A DNA stretch of 64,000 nt from Limnochorda sp. LNt. Lineage in GTDB: Bacteria > Bacillota > Limnochordia > Limnochordales > Geochordaceae. The notes beneath the pieces were generated by a model. The model did no database searches. It saw nothing but the letters and a program-made list of their open reading frames with translations, and had not been told where the DNA came from. Every line of letters begins with the position of its first letter. The first letter of the stretch is position 1. Of the stretch, positions 42,435 through 50,482 are shown piece after piece. The stretch is from assembly GCF_035593265.1 (NCBI RefSeq), contig NZ_CP141614.1, positions 496,001-560,000 of the forward strand, written 5' to 3'. The position numbers and the translations under genes are program-made.

Positions 42435-43581
42435 TCACAGGACGGCTCGAGCCGAGAGCCAGTAGAGTTCGTTGCAGGCCAGCTTCAACTGGTGGAGCAG
42501 GGACGACGGCCGTACCGGCCGAGGCGGACGCGTGTAGCTGAACTCGATGTACGTGCCCTCGTCGCCGCCAGCCTCGATGAAACAGAAGACCTTGCCGTCG
42601 TAACGGGCCATCGACGAGTCGCCCTCGAGGGCCGAGGCGATGCTGTCGGCCACGACCTCGGCCTGGTAGTGGGCGGTCGAGCCCGCCTTGCTGACCGGCA
42701 GGTTGGTGGCGTCGCCGACCACGAAGACGTTGGGGTAATCCCGCGCCCGGAGCGTGTAGCGGTCGGTGGGGACGAATCCCTGCTCATCGCCCAGGCCGGA
42801 GTCAGCGACGACGCGGGCTCCTCGGTGAGGCGGTACGGAGATGAGGAGGTCGTAGGCGTACTGGCCTCCTTCCGCGCTGTAGACGACCCGGGCCTCGGGA
42901 TCGACCCGTTCGACGTTGAAGAACGTCTCGTACAGGATGCCGCGCCGCTCGAACTCCGCCGACGCCCAATCGGCCACCGGTGCCAGGGAGTGCACGCGAT
43001 TGATGGGGTAGGTGTAGACCAGTTCGACCTGGTCGCGCCGTCCGAGCCGCCGAAAGTGGCGGTCGAGGGTGAAGGCCATCTCCAGCGGAGCCACCGGACA
43101 CTTGTGGGGGACGTCGACCGTCATGACGATGCGGCCGCCCTCGAAGCGCGAGCGCCTGCCGCAGCCGCAGCGCGTCCTCCTCGGTGTAGAAGCCCAGGGC
43201 TCCCTCGGCCATGCCGGGTACCCGCGCGGGGTCGGGGTAGGAGCCGGTGGCGATGACCAGGTAGTCGTAGGCGAAGACGGCGCCGCTCCGAGTCGTCACC
43301 CGGGCGGCCGCGGTGTCGATCCACAGCGCGGGGTCCACCGTCAGCTTCACCTCGGGTAGCAGCAGGGAGGCCTGTTCTCGGCGGAAACGGCCAGGGGGGG
43401 CCTCTCCCAGCGCCACGAAGAGGAAGCCCGGCTGGTAGACGTGCCATGGCGATGCGGTCACCATGCGGATCTCGAGGCTTCCGCGGCGCAGGCGCTCGCG
43501 CGTGCGGCGGGCCAGGTGGTTGGCCACCATGGTGCCCCCGGGCCCACCACCGAGGACGAGGATGTGCTGCAGTGTCTCCAC
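42435..43581 (-). CDS. Sulfide:quinone oxidoreductase-like FAD enzyme (frameshift in this sequence)
   Basis: About 382 residues in two frames. The N-terminus has the FAD dinucleotide motif HILVLGGGPGGTMVANHLAR and YDYLVIATGSYPDP. After RLRQALA the reading must change frame at about 43130-43150 to continue RFEGGRIVMTVDVPHKCP. The redox cysteine in HKCPVAPLE and a second in VFCFIEAGGDEG match the SQR pair, and VFVVGDATNLPVSKAG binds FAD. It likely oxidises sulfide or protein persulfide and passes electrons to quinone. GTG 43581 follows AAGGAGG. The two parts read as one normal enzyme if one base is corrected. Confidence 0.8.
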
Positions 43582-43621
43582 GGGGCGAACCTGCCTCCTT
43601 CCTCCGGGGGAAGCCCCACCG

Positions 43622-43912
43622 TCAGTGAGCCTTGCGGACTCCGATCCGCCAGTAGCCCGTCTCCTCCACCAGGTAGAGCAGGTCGTGGCGCGCCTTCCTG
43701 ACCCATTCGGGTACGTCCTTGCTGGAGCCTCGGTCGCTGGACCAAAGCTCCACCACGCTGCCCACCGGTTGCGCCTTGAGGATCTTGATGAGCTCCATCA
43801 AGGGACCGGGGCAGTACGCTCCACGGGCGTCGACAACCCTGTCAGGCCTGACCACCGCATGATCGTCGGCGGAAGGGATCGGGTTGCCAGGGTTCGCGTC
43901 TGGTGCGGACAT
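43622..43912 (-). CDS. TusA family sulfurtransferase
   Basis: A 96-residue TusA/SirA-fold protein with the sulfur-carrier motif C-P-x-P in VVDARGAYCPGPLMELIKIL near residue 34, then VGSVVELWSSDRGSSKDVP, typical of the family. The cysteine carries persulfide sulfur. A 25-residue N-terminal extension precedes the fold. It is placed between the DsrE-like and SQR-like genes, a common arrangement in sulfur-oxidising or sulfur-trafficking loci. ATG 43912 has AAGGAGG 8 nt upstream. Confidence 0.88.
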   Translation of the reverse strand: MSAPDANPGNPIPSADDHAVVRPDRVVDARGAYCPGPLMELIKILKAQPVGSVVELWSSDRGSSKDVPEWVRKARHDLLYLVEETGYWRIGVRKAH

Positions 43913-43943
43913 GGCGTGCGCCTCCTTCCGACAGCCGTACGGG

Positions 43944-44342
43944 CTAGATGGTCAGTATCTGAGCACCCTCGGACTTGGCGAAGAACGCCGCGACGCCGAT
44001 GACGTCCTCGACAACGTCGATGAACTCCTCCGGTTTCCAACCCATGACGTCTGCGGCCAGGGCGCAGCCGTACACGTGGAGATCACCCAGCTCTCGGCCC
44101 TGACGCAGCAGGTCGTAGAAGAGGGGCACGCCCTTGGCCACCATCTCCCGTCCAACCTCGTCCAACACGAACCGGCGCCGCTCGACCACGTGGCGTCGGA
44201 ACATCCCGAGGGCCTCCATCGTGACGAAGACGTTGACCTCCACTCCCGACGAGGCGGCCACGGATGCCATGAGGCAACCCGCGTGAATCTTGCTGAGCTG
44301 CGGGGAGATGAGAACGATGGAAAGCCTCCCATGATCAGGCAC
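43944..44342 (-). CDS. DsrE/DsrF-like sulfur-carrier family protein
   Basis: A 132-residue protein of the DsrE/F/DrsH-like fold. GVEVNVFVTMEALGMFRR near residue 36 and LHVYGCALAADVMGW near residue 92, with a conserved cysteine, match the peroxiredoxin-like DsrE group, which accepts or donates persulfide sulfur. It is the first gene of a leftward operon with TusA, SQR and DUF1641. GTG 44342 is the best visible start, but its ribosome site (AAGGG, about 12 nt) is only moderate. Confidence 0.83.
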   Translation of the reverse strand: MPDHGRLSIVLISPQLSKIHAGCLMASVAASSGVEVNVFVTMEALGMFRRHVVERRRFVLDEVGREMVAKGVPLFYDLLRQGRELGDLHVYGCALAADVMGWKPEEFIDVVEDVIGVAAFFAKSEGAQILTI

Positions 44343-44643
44343 GACGGATCCCGACCCTTCGTCATCGGATACTACCCTGCAGGGCACGGTATCATCTCCC
44401 CTCTTTGTAGACGGTCGTGACACGTGCCACCAAGTGACAGGTATTGCGACCTGGACGGGGCAAACGTCAGGACATTGGATTCCACCGGCTCCACCGCGGG
44501 AGGAAGCTGGCCCGAGCAGGGCCCGATGGAGTGAGAATCGAAACCGTTCACCTGTCCCTGGGGTTGGTGGCGGGTGACCCGACGGCACGGGCACAAGCGG
44601 GAGCCGATGGGGGTAACGGGGCGCCGTTGGGGAGGGGTGTCCG
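44343..44643. other. Intergenic region between the sulfur cluster and the MeaB operon
   Basis: A 301-nt gap without a convincing gene. The left half is AT-richer than its surroundings and must hold the leftward promoter of the DsrE operon; a weak candidate is TTGGTG, about 18 nt, TACAAA on the minus strand around 44408-44437, over a near-perfect palindrome at 44417-44430. The right half leads to the rightward small gene and shows only its ribosome site (GGGGAGGGG near 44630). Confidence 0.5.
44417..44430. promoter_or_regulatory. Near-perfect 14-bp palindrome upstream of the DsrE-TusA-SQR operon
   Basis: GTGACAC-GTGCCAC is symmetric in six of seven pairs around a CACGTG core. A further GTGACA follows at 44434-44439. 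It lies about 75-90 nt upstream of the DsrE start and may be a regulator site. Confidence 0.45.
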
Positions 44644-44940
44644 GTGACGTGGCAACCGGGGGTGTGGGACGACGACCGGGCAACGTCCGGGCTGCGGCTC
44701 CGACTGCGGGTTTACGTCAACGGCCTTCCCTTGCTCGTCGAGGTGGAGCCTGCCTGGGACCGGCACCTGGGTGTGACTCCCGCTTCCCCGACGGCATGGC
44801 CCGCCGCGATCCCGGGGCCCGTACGGGCCTTGCTGTCGGCGCCGGGACAGCAAGGGGCGCCTCTCTCTCCTCTCCCGGGAGCCATTCCCGAGCGACCTGT
44901 TGGGGCTTCGGCGCCGACGATGCAGCCTGAGGAGACGTGA
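44644..44940 (+). CDS. Small hypothetical protein translationally coupled to MeaB
   Basis: A 98-residue protein I do not recognise. The N-terminal half (LRLRLRVYVNGLPLLVEVE) could form a short beta sheet; the C-terminal half is Pro/Ala/Gly rich and probably disordered. There is no signal peptide, membrane helix or cysteine. Support that it is real: GTG 44644 has GGGGAGGGG 6 nt upstream, and its stop overlaps the MeaB GTG as GTGA. It might be an accessory protein of the MeaB/mutase system, but this is inferred from position only. Confidence 0.6.
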   Translation: MTWQPGVWDDDRATSGLRLRLRVYVNGLPLLVEVEPAWDRHLGVTPASPTAWPAAIPGPVRALLSAPGQQGAPLSPLPGAIPERPVGASAPTMQPEET

Positions 44941-45953
44941 GGGAGGGTGCCCCGACGGGAGAGCTGACGGCCCCGGCCAACTCCGTGCCGCCCGGGCTTG
45001 CCGAGCGTGTGCGGGCGGGCGAACGTGCGGCCCTGGCTCGTGCCCTGACGCTGGTCGAGAGTCTCCCCCTCGAAGGCGCCTCATCGGGGGCCAGGGTACC
45101 CCCTGACCTGGCACCGCTGCTGGCCGGCAGGGTGCGGGCGCACGTGGTGGGCGTGACGGGTGCGCCCGGGGCCGGCAAGAGCACGCTGGTGGGGCGCCTG
45201 GCGGTGCACCTGCGCGAGCGGGGTCGCCGGGTGGGGGTGCTCGCGGTGGACCCATCCAGCCCCTTCTCGGGGGGTGCGCTCCTGGGTGACCGGGTGCGCA
45301 TGGCGGTGCCCGTGGCCGACCCGGGGCTCTTCGTGCGCAGCGTGGCGAGCCGGGGTCACCAGGGCGGCCTGGCGCTGGCCGTCTTCCGCATGGTGCGGGT
45401 GATGGCGGCGGCGGGGATGGAGACCGTGCTGGTGGAGACCGTCGGCGCGGGCCAAAACGACGTGGGCGTGCTGGGGGTCGCCGACACCGTGGTGCTGGTG
45501 CTCAACCCGGCCACCGGCGACGAGATCCAGGCCCTCAAGGCGGGCATCGTGGAGATCGGCGACGTGATGGTGGTCAACAAGGCCGACCTGCCCGGCGCCG
45601 ATGAGACGTACCGGGCCGTGACGTCGGCGCTCGACATCGCCTCCTCTCCCGATCCCGGATGGCGGGTGCCGGTGGTGAGGGTCTCGGCTCTGCAGGATCG
45701 CGGCCTCGACCTGCTCATCGAGGCGCTCGAGCGCCACCGCATCCACCTGTCGAGCGGCCCCGCCGGGCTGCGCCGGCGGCGGATCCAGGCGGAGTGGGAG
45801 CTGCGCGCCGCGCTGCTGGCCGCCGTCGAGCGGCGCCTCGTCGCCCCCCTGACGGCCTCGGGCCGGTGGGCCCATCTCGTGGATCGCCTGGCCAGCGGCG
45901 AGCTGTCGGCCGATGAGGCCGCCGAGGCGGTGCTGGGCTCGCTCAACCCTTGA
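44937..45953 (+). CDS. meaB: Methylmalonyl-CoA mutase-associated GTPase MeaB
   Basis: A 338-residue G3E-family GTPase. The P-loop VVGVTGAPGAGKSTLVGRL is near residues 72-90, VDPSSPFSGGALLGDRVRM near 105, and VETVGAGQNDVGV near 165. The G4 motif NKAD (VMVVNKADLPGAD) is near 212. A C-terminal helical dimerisation arm is present. MeaB protects and reloads B12-dependent acyl-CoA mutases. No mutase gene lies within the window, although meaB is usually adjacent to one. It is coupled to the 98-residue gene upstream. Its end overlaps the converging permease gene by 11 nt. Confidence 0.9.
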   Translation: MREGAPTGELTAPANSVPPGLAERVRAGERAALARALTLVESLPLEGASSGARVPPDLAPLLAGRVRAHVVGVTGAPGAGKSTLVGRLAVHLRERGRRVGVLAVDPSSPFSGGALLGDRVRMAVPVADPGLFVRSVASRGHQGGLALAVFRMVRVMAAAGMETVLVETVGAGQNDVGVLGVADTVVLVLNPATGDEIQALKAGIVEIGDVMVVNKADLPGADETYRAVTSALDIASSPDPGWRVPVVRVSALQDRGLDLLIEALERHRIHLSSGPAGLRRRRIQAEWELRAALLAAVERRLVAPLTASGRWAHLVDRLASGELSADEAAEAVLGSLNP

Positions 45954-46869
45954 CGGCGCCTGCCAGGATGCCACGCACGAAGTAGCGCTGCAGCGCGAAG
46001 AAGACGACCACCGGCACCATCATGGAGACGAAGGCGGCCGCCGTCAGCACGTGCCAGTCCTGCCCGTAGCTGCCCACCAGGCTGCTCAGCTTGAGCGTCA
46101 GGGGCGCCGTCGCCGACCCTCCGCCCAGGTAGATGAGGGCCACCAGCAGATCGTTCCACACCCAGAGGAACTGGAAGATGCCCAGCGACGCCAGGGCCGG
46201 CGTCGACATGGGCAGCGCGAGGCGGAAGAAGGCCGACAGCGGCGAGGCGCCGTCGATGTAGGCCGACTCGAACAGCTCGCCCGGCAGCGACCCGAAGAAG
46301 TTGCGCATCAGGTAGATGGCGAACGGCAGCCCGTAGCCCGTATGCGCCAGCCAGATGCCCACCAGGCTGCCGGCGAGCCCCATCTGGTTGTAGATGCGCA
46401 GCACGGGGATGAAGGTCATCTGCAGCGGCACCACGAGAAACGCCACCACCGTCAAGAAGAGGGCCTGCCGCCCGGGGAAGTCGAGCCAGGCGAAGGCGAA
46501 GGCGGCGAAGGAGGCCACCAGGACGGGCAGTAAGGTGGCGGGCAGCGCGATGACGAAGCTGTTGAGGAAAGCCCGGCCCATGCCCTGCTGGGCCAGGACG
46601 TGCTGGTAGTTGGCCAGCGTCCACCGGGTCAGGTCGAAGGGATTGGCGAAGACCGTCCACCAGCCAGAGTTGAAGACGTCGCTGGCGGGCCGCAGGGAGC
46701 TCACCAGCAGCCCCAGGGTCGGCAGGAACCAGGCCAGCGCCGTCAGCACCACCGCCATGTGCACGACGGTCGACCCGCCGACGCCGAGAGCGGCCGTGCT
46801 GGCCCGGTGGGCGGGCCGGACGTGGACGGATGCCCGGACACCGAGGCGCGAGGTCCATCGGCTGTTCAT
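45943..46869 (-). CDS. Sugar ABC transporter permease (MalG type), LacI-linked importer
   Basis: A 308-residue permease with six helices and the EAA loop FESAYIDGASPLSAFFRLAL near residue 205. It has a longer charged N-terminus than the other MalG-type gene of the window. ATG 46869 overlaps the MalF-type stop by 4 nt and has GGAGG about 7 nt upstream. With 46866-47735 and 47809-49107 it forms a second CUT1 importer, again without an ATPase gene. Its 3' end overlaps the meaB end by 11 nt. Confidence 0.9.
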   Translation of the reverse strand: MNSRWTSRLGVRASVHVRPAHRASTAALGVGGSTVVHMAVVLTALAWFLPTLGLLVSSLRPASDVFNSGWWTVFANPFDLTRWTLANYQHVLAQQGMGRAFLNSFVIALPATLLPVLVASFAAFAFAWLDFPGRQALFLTVVAFLVVPLQMTFIPVLRIYNQMGLAGSLVGIWLAHTGYGLPFAIYLMRNFFGSLPGELFESAYIDGASPLSAFFRLALPMSTPALASLGIFQFLWVWNDLLVALIYLGGGSATAPLTLKLSSLVGSYGQDWHVLTAAAFVSMMVPVVVFFALQRYFVRGILAGAVKG

Positions 46870-47735
46870 CGCGTCGCCTCCTGCTGCCGGAAGCGTCGGA
46901 TGTTGGCCAGCATGACCGGCACGATGGCGATGAAGAGGATGACGGCGATGGCGCTGGCGCGCCCGAAATGGCGGAACTGGAACATCTCCTTGTACATGCG
47001 GTTGGCCATCACCTCGGTGCCGAAGCTGCCGTTGGTCATGACGTAGACGATATCGAAGACCTTGAGTACGGTGATCACCATGGTGGTGGCCACCACCGCC
47101 ACCGTCGACTGGATGACGGGCAGGCTGATGCGCCAGAAGACCTGCCACTCGCTGGCGCCGTCGACCCGGGCCGCCTCGAGCAGCTCCTTGGGGATGCCCT
47201 TGTAGGCGGCGGAGAGCACCACCATGGCGAAGCCTGTCCAGATCCAGACGCCCACCACGATGAGGGCCAGGTTGTTGACCCATGGCTGGGCGATGAGCCA
47301 CCCCACGGGCTCGCGGCCCGACAGGACCATGACCTGGTTGGCCAGCCCGATCTGGGGCGCGCCGGCCGGGCGGTAGGCGTAGACGAACTTCCAGATGACG
47401 CCCGCCCCCACGAAGGAGATGGCCATCGGCAGGAAGATGAGGGCCTTGGCCGCCGCCTCGTAGCGCACCCGATCGGTCAGGACGGCCAGGGCCAGCCCGA
47501 GCCCCACCGTCAGCGTGGTGAAGAGCACGAGCCAGAGGACGTTGTTGCGCAGGGCCGTCAGCATGGCGCTGGACGAGAAGAGGTCCAGGTAGTTGCGCAA
47601 CCCCACGAAGCGCTGGGACTGACGGTCGAAGAGGCTCAAGTAGATGGTGGCCAGCGTGGGATAGGCCAGATAGAAGCCGATCAGGAGCAGCGCCGGGGCC
47701 GTGAAGCCCCAGGCCCATCCACCGCCGCGGCGCAT
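46866..47735 (-). CDS. Sugar ABC transporter permease (MalF type), LacI-linked importer
   Basis: A 289-residue permease. It opens WAWGFTAPALLLIGFYLAYP, a typical first helix, and has the EAA loop LLEAARVDGASEWQVFWRIS near residue 190. ATG 47735 follows GGAGGTGA at 7 nt. A hairpin separates it from the binding-protein gene upstream. Substrate class carbohydrate; the sugar is unknown. Confidence 0.9.
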   Translation of the reverse strand: MRRGGGWAWGFTAPALLLIGFYLAYPTLATIYLSLFDRQSQRFVGLRNYLDLFSSSAMLTALRNNVLWLVLFTTLTVGLGLALAVLTDRVRYEAAAKALIFLPMAISFVGAGVIWKFVYAYRPAGAPQIGLANQVMVLSGREPVGWLIAQPWVNNLALIVVGVWIWTGFAMVVLSAAYKGIPKELLEAARVDGASEWQVFWRISLPVIQSTVAVVATTMVITVLKVFDIVYVMTNGSFGTEVMANRMYKEMFQFRHFGRASAIAVILFIAIVPVMLANIRRFRQQEATR

Positions 47736-47764
47736 GGTGCCCTCACCTCCACTCACGGGGACGG

Positions 47765-47799
47765 CCGAGGGGGCCGGGTGTCGGCCCCGACCCCCTCGG
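47765..47799 (-). promoter_or_regulatory. GC stem-loop directly after the second sugar-binding-protein gene
   Basis: Perfect 9-bp arms CCGAGGGGG and CCCCCTCGG enclose an inner CGGG/CCCG pairing and a 7-nt loop. It begins 9 nt after the binding-protein stop codon. Arms and location nearly copy the stem-loop at 30657-30690. No T-run follows. Confidence 0.65.
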
Positions 47800-47808
47800 G
47801 GGCGGTCG

Positions 47809-49107
47809 TCATCCGCCGTAGGCGTCCTGGGCCTGGGCCTCGATGCTCTCCAGCACGCTGTCGAGGTCCTCGCCCGCGACGTACTGCAAGATGCCCTCCC
47901 AGAAGGCACCGGAGCCTACCGCCGCCGGCATCAGGTCCGAGCCGTCGAAGCGGAAGACCTGGGCGCTGACCAGGACCTGGGCAGCCTTGCGGGTGAGCGG
48001 GTCCGGATAGGCCTCCATGGGCACCGCCCGGTTGGCCGAAACCTTACCCAGGGCGGCCACCCAGCGCTGTTGGGCCTCGGGCGAGGCGAGGTAGCGCATC
48101 AGGGCCCGGGCCTCGGGCGTATCGCGCAGCATGGCGACCATGTCGGCGGCGCCCAAGGCGGGCGTACCCCACGCCGGATCGATGGGCGGCAGCGCGAAGA
48201 AGTCGTAGTCCTCACCGGCCACCAGGTTGGGGTTGGACTGCAGGATGAAGCTCTGGATGAAGGTGGCCTGCCGGTGCAGGTACGCCCTGGGCGGTTGGGT
48301 GAACAGGAAGCTCACCGCATCCCCGAAGTTGGTCGACAGCGCGCCGGTGGTGCCCCCGTAGACGTAGCGCGGGTTACGGACGATCTGGCCGAAGATCTCC
48401 CAGGCCCGACGCACCGCCGGATCGGTCCACGGGATCTCGTGGGCGACCCAGCGGTCGTAGACCTCGGGGCCGGCGGTGCGCAGCATGATGTCCTCGATCC
48501 AGTCGGTGCCTGGCCAGCCGCTGGCGGCGCCGCTCTCCAACCCGATGGACCACGGGGTGACGCCCGTGCCGGCTATCTTGTCCGACAGAGCCATCATCTC
48601 GTCCCACGTGCTGGGCACGGCATAGCCCCGGGCCGCGAAGGCCTTGGGGTTGTACCAGACCAGGCTCTTGAGGTCGGCCGAGATGAAGATGGCGTAGAGC
48701 TTGCCCTGGTAGCTGCCCAGGTCGAGCCAGACCGGTGCGTACTGGCTCCGCATGGTCTGCATGTCGAGGACGCCGGAGAGATCCACCAGGTGTCCCTCCG
48801 CCGCCAGCTCCACCATCTGGCCGGGGTTGGGCAGGGCCGCCACGTCGGGCGGGTTGCCTGCCGCTACCCGGGTCGTCAGCACCGCGACCAGATCCCGGGT
48901 GCCGGTAAACTCCACGTCGATGCCGGTCTCCCGCTCGAAGGGCTCCAGCACCTGCAAGAAGGCCTCCAGCTCCTGGCCGCCCCAGGTGCCCAGCATGGTG
49001 ACCCGGCCAGCGCCCAGCGCCGTGAGGCCGAAGAGGGCCGCCAGGGAGGTGGCCAGGAGGACCATCGTCACCATGCGCCCCGCTGTGCGATGCAGACGTC
49101 GTCGCAA
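47809..49107 (-). CDS. Sugar ABC transporter substrate-binding protein (family 1), LacI-linked
   Basis: A 432-residue secreted protein. The signal peptide (MVTMVLLATSLAALFGLTAL) has no lipobox cysteine. It opens RVTMLGTWGGQELEAFLQVL, and further on GNPPDVAALPNPGQMVELAA and WYNPKAFAARGYAVPSTWDE are typical of CUT1 binding proteins. TTG 49107 is chosen because AAAGGGGGAAGG lies 5 nt upstream; a GTG at 49143 would add 12 residues. The ligand is unknown. It is downstream of the LacI regulator gene, which probably controls it. Confidence 0.88.
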   Translation of the reverse strand: MRRRLHRTAGRMVTMVLLATSLAALFGLTALGAGRVTMLGTWGGQELEAFLQVLEPFERETGIDVEFTGTRDLVAVLTTRVAAGNPPDVAALPNPGQMVELAAEGHLVDLSGVLDMQTMRSQYAPVWLDLGSYQGKLYAIFISADLKSLVWYNPKAFAARGYAVPSTWDEMMALSDKIAGTGVTPWSIGLESGAASGWPGTDWIEDIMLRTAGPEVYDRWVAHEIPWTDPAVRRAWEIFGQIVRNPRYVYGGTTGALSTNFGDAVSFLFTQPPRAYLHRQATFIQSFILQSNPNLVAGEDYDFFALPPIDPAWGTPALGAADMVAMLRDTPEARALMRYLASPEAQQRWVAALGKVSANRAVPMEAYPDPLTRKAAQVLVSAQVFRFDGSDLMPAAVGSGAFWEGILQYVAGEDLDSVLESIEAQAQDAYGG

Positions 49108-49210
49108 GAGTCCTTCCCCCTTTCGAGGAGTCGGCACGCTCACCGTCCATGCGAATCGTCACGCCGCTCGCTCGCCCGTCTCACCTCCCTCGCGCCGCGT
49201 CGGGCGTACG

Positions 49211-50296
49211 TCACGCCGTATCGGGCGTAGCAGCCCGGCGCCCCCGCATCGGGGCGGTCGAGCCCCCCGGCTTGAGCGTGCAGGGCAGCACCACCTGACG
49301 GGGGCCCGCCGGCGTGGCGCCGGATGCCCCCGGGGCCGGCATGAGCTGCTCGAGCAGCATCTCGACGGCGACGCTGCCCAGTTGCCGGACGGGCTGAGCC
49401 ACCGTGGTGAGGGGCGGGTCGACCATCCGGGCGAGGCTCACGCCGTCGAAGCCCACGACGGAGACGTCCCCGGGCACGTGCAAGCCGCTGGCCCGCAGGG
49501 CCGCGACGGCCCCCATGGCCATCAGGTCGTTGCTGGCGAAGAGGGCCGTCAGACGTACCTCGCCGCAGGCGGCGCGCTCCGCCTCGAGCAGGCGGCGCGT
49601 CGCGGCCTGCCCGCCGGTCAGGGTGAAGTCACCCTCCGCGAGCCGGTACGCGGGGACCTCCAGGCCGGCCTCCTGCATGGCCTGCATGAAGCCGCGCAGG
49701 CGCTGGCGGGCCGCGGTGAGGTGCGAGGGGCCCGCGACGCAGGCGACGTGCCGGTGCCCCATCTCCACCAGGTGCCGCACGGCCATGACCGTGCCGACGA
49801 CGTTGTCGCCGTCGACGGCGTAGACGTCGGCACGGTCGGGCGAACCCAGGGCCACGCACGGTAGGCCCTGCTCCAGCACGAGGTCGAGGCGGGCGTCAGC
49901 CACCTGCACCTCCGTCACCAGCACCGCATCCACCATACGTCCCACGACCAGCTCCCGCAGGCTGCCGCGGCCCGAGCGTCGGCCGTCGTCGGAGACGGTC
50001 AGCACCAGGTTGTAGCCGGCGGCGGTGAGCCCGTCACCGACGGCGCCGAGGAAGTCGAGGAAGAAGGGGTCCGAGAAGCTCCTCGGCGGCGACGGCGCGG
50101 CCACCGCCACCATCGACGTGCGGCCGCGGGCCAGCGCCCGCGCCACGCCGTGCGGCGTGTACCCGAGCTGCCGGGCCGCCGCCTCGACGCGCCGGCGCGT
50201 CGCCGGACTGACCCGCGGGTCGCCGGCCAGCGCCCGGGAGACCGTCGACTTGGAGACCCCCGCGACCCTCGCCACGTCCGCCATGTTGGGATGCAT
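49211..50296 (-). CDS. LacI family transcriptional regulator
   Basis: A 361-residue repressor. The N-terminal headpiece is classic: MADVARVAGVSKSTVSRALA, then GDPRVSPATRRRVEAAARQLGY. The hinge-helix region (HGVARALARGRTSMVAV) and a periplasmic-binding-protein-like ligand domain follow (TALFASNDLMAMGAVAALRA; GDVSVVGFDGVSLARMVDPP). ATG 50296 or 50284 may be the start; neither has a good ribosome site. The palindrome at 50312-50325, only 16 nt upstream, fits autoregulation. It precedes the sugar importer in the same direction. Confidence 0.9.
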   Translation of the reverse strand: MHPNMADVARVAGVSKSTVSRALAGDPRVSPATRRRVEAAARQLGYTPHGVARALARGRTSMVAVAAPSPPRSFSDPFFLDFLGAVGDGLTAAGYNLVLTVSDDGRRSGRGSLRELVVGRMVDAVLVTEVQVADARLDLVLEQGLPCVALGSPDRADVYAVDGDNVVGTVMAVRHLVEMGHRHVACVAGPSHLTAARQRLRGFMQAMQEAGLEVPAYRLAEGDFTLTGGQAATRRLLEAERAACGEVRLTALFASNDLMAMGAVAALRASGLHVPGDVSVVGFDGVSLARMVDPPLTTVAQPVRQLGSVAVEMLLEQLMPAPGASGATPAGPRQVVLPCTLKPGGSTAPMRGRRAATPDTA

Positions 50297-50311
50297 GACG
50301 ATTTCGGCGAA

Positions 50312-50325
50312 TACAACCGGTTGTA
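50312..50325. promoter_or_regulatory. LacI-family operator palindrome upstream of the lacI-type gene
   Basis: TACAACC-GGTTGTA is a perfect 14-bp palindrome with a central CpG and AACCGGTT core, the typical form of LacI/CcpA-family operators. It lies between the LacI gene and the rightward Nudix gene. It is almost certainly the binding site of the adjacent regulator. Confidence 0.68.
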
Positions 50326-50482
50326 CACGACGCGCGCTTCGACGCGTCCCTGGTGACTCCTGCCGGAGATGGGCGTCGCCTCCCATGCGTGGCCCGCCCC
50401 CGGGGCGGCAGGCTTCCGCCTGGCCCGGTCGAACATCCCCCCGGGCCCGCGCGGGCACCCCTATCAAGAGCGAGCGATCGCC

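Noticed and set aside
44343-44594. N-terminal extension of the DsrE-like gene up to 44594
   Set aside because: The translated segment is Pro/Arg/Ser-rich and unlike the family, and it covers the probable promoter and palindrome.
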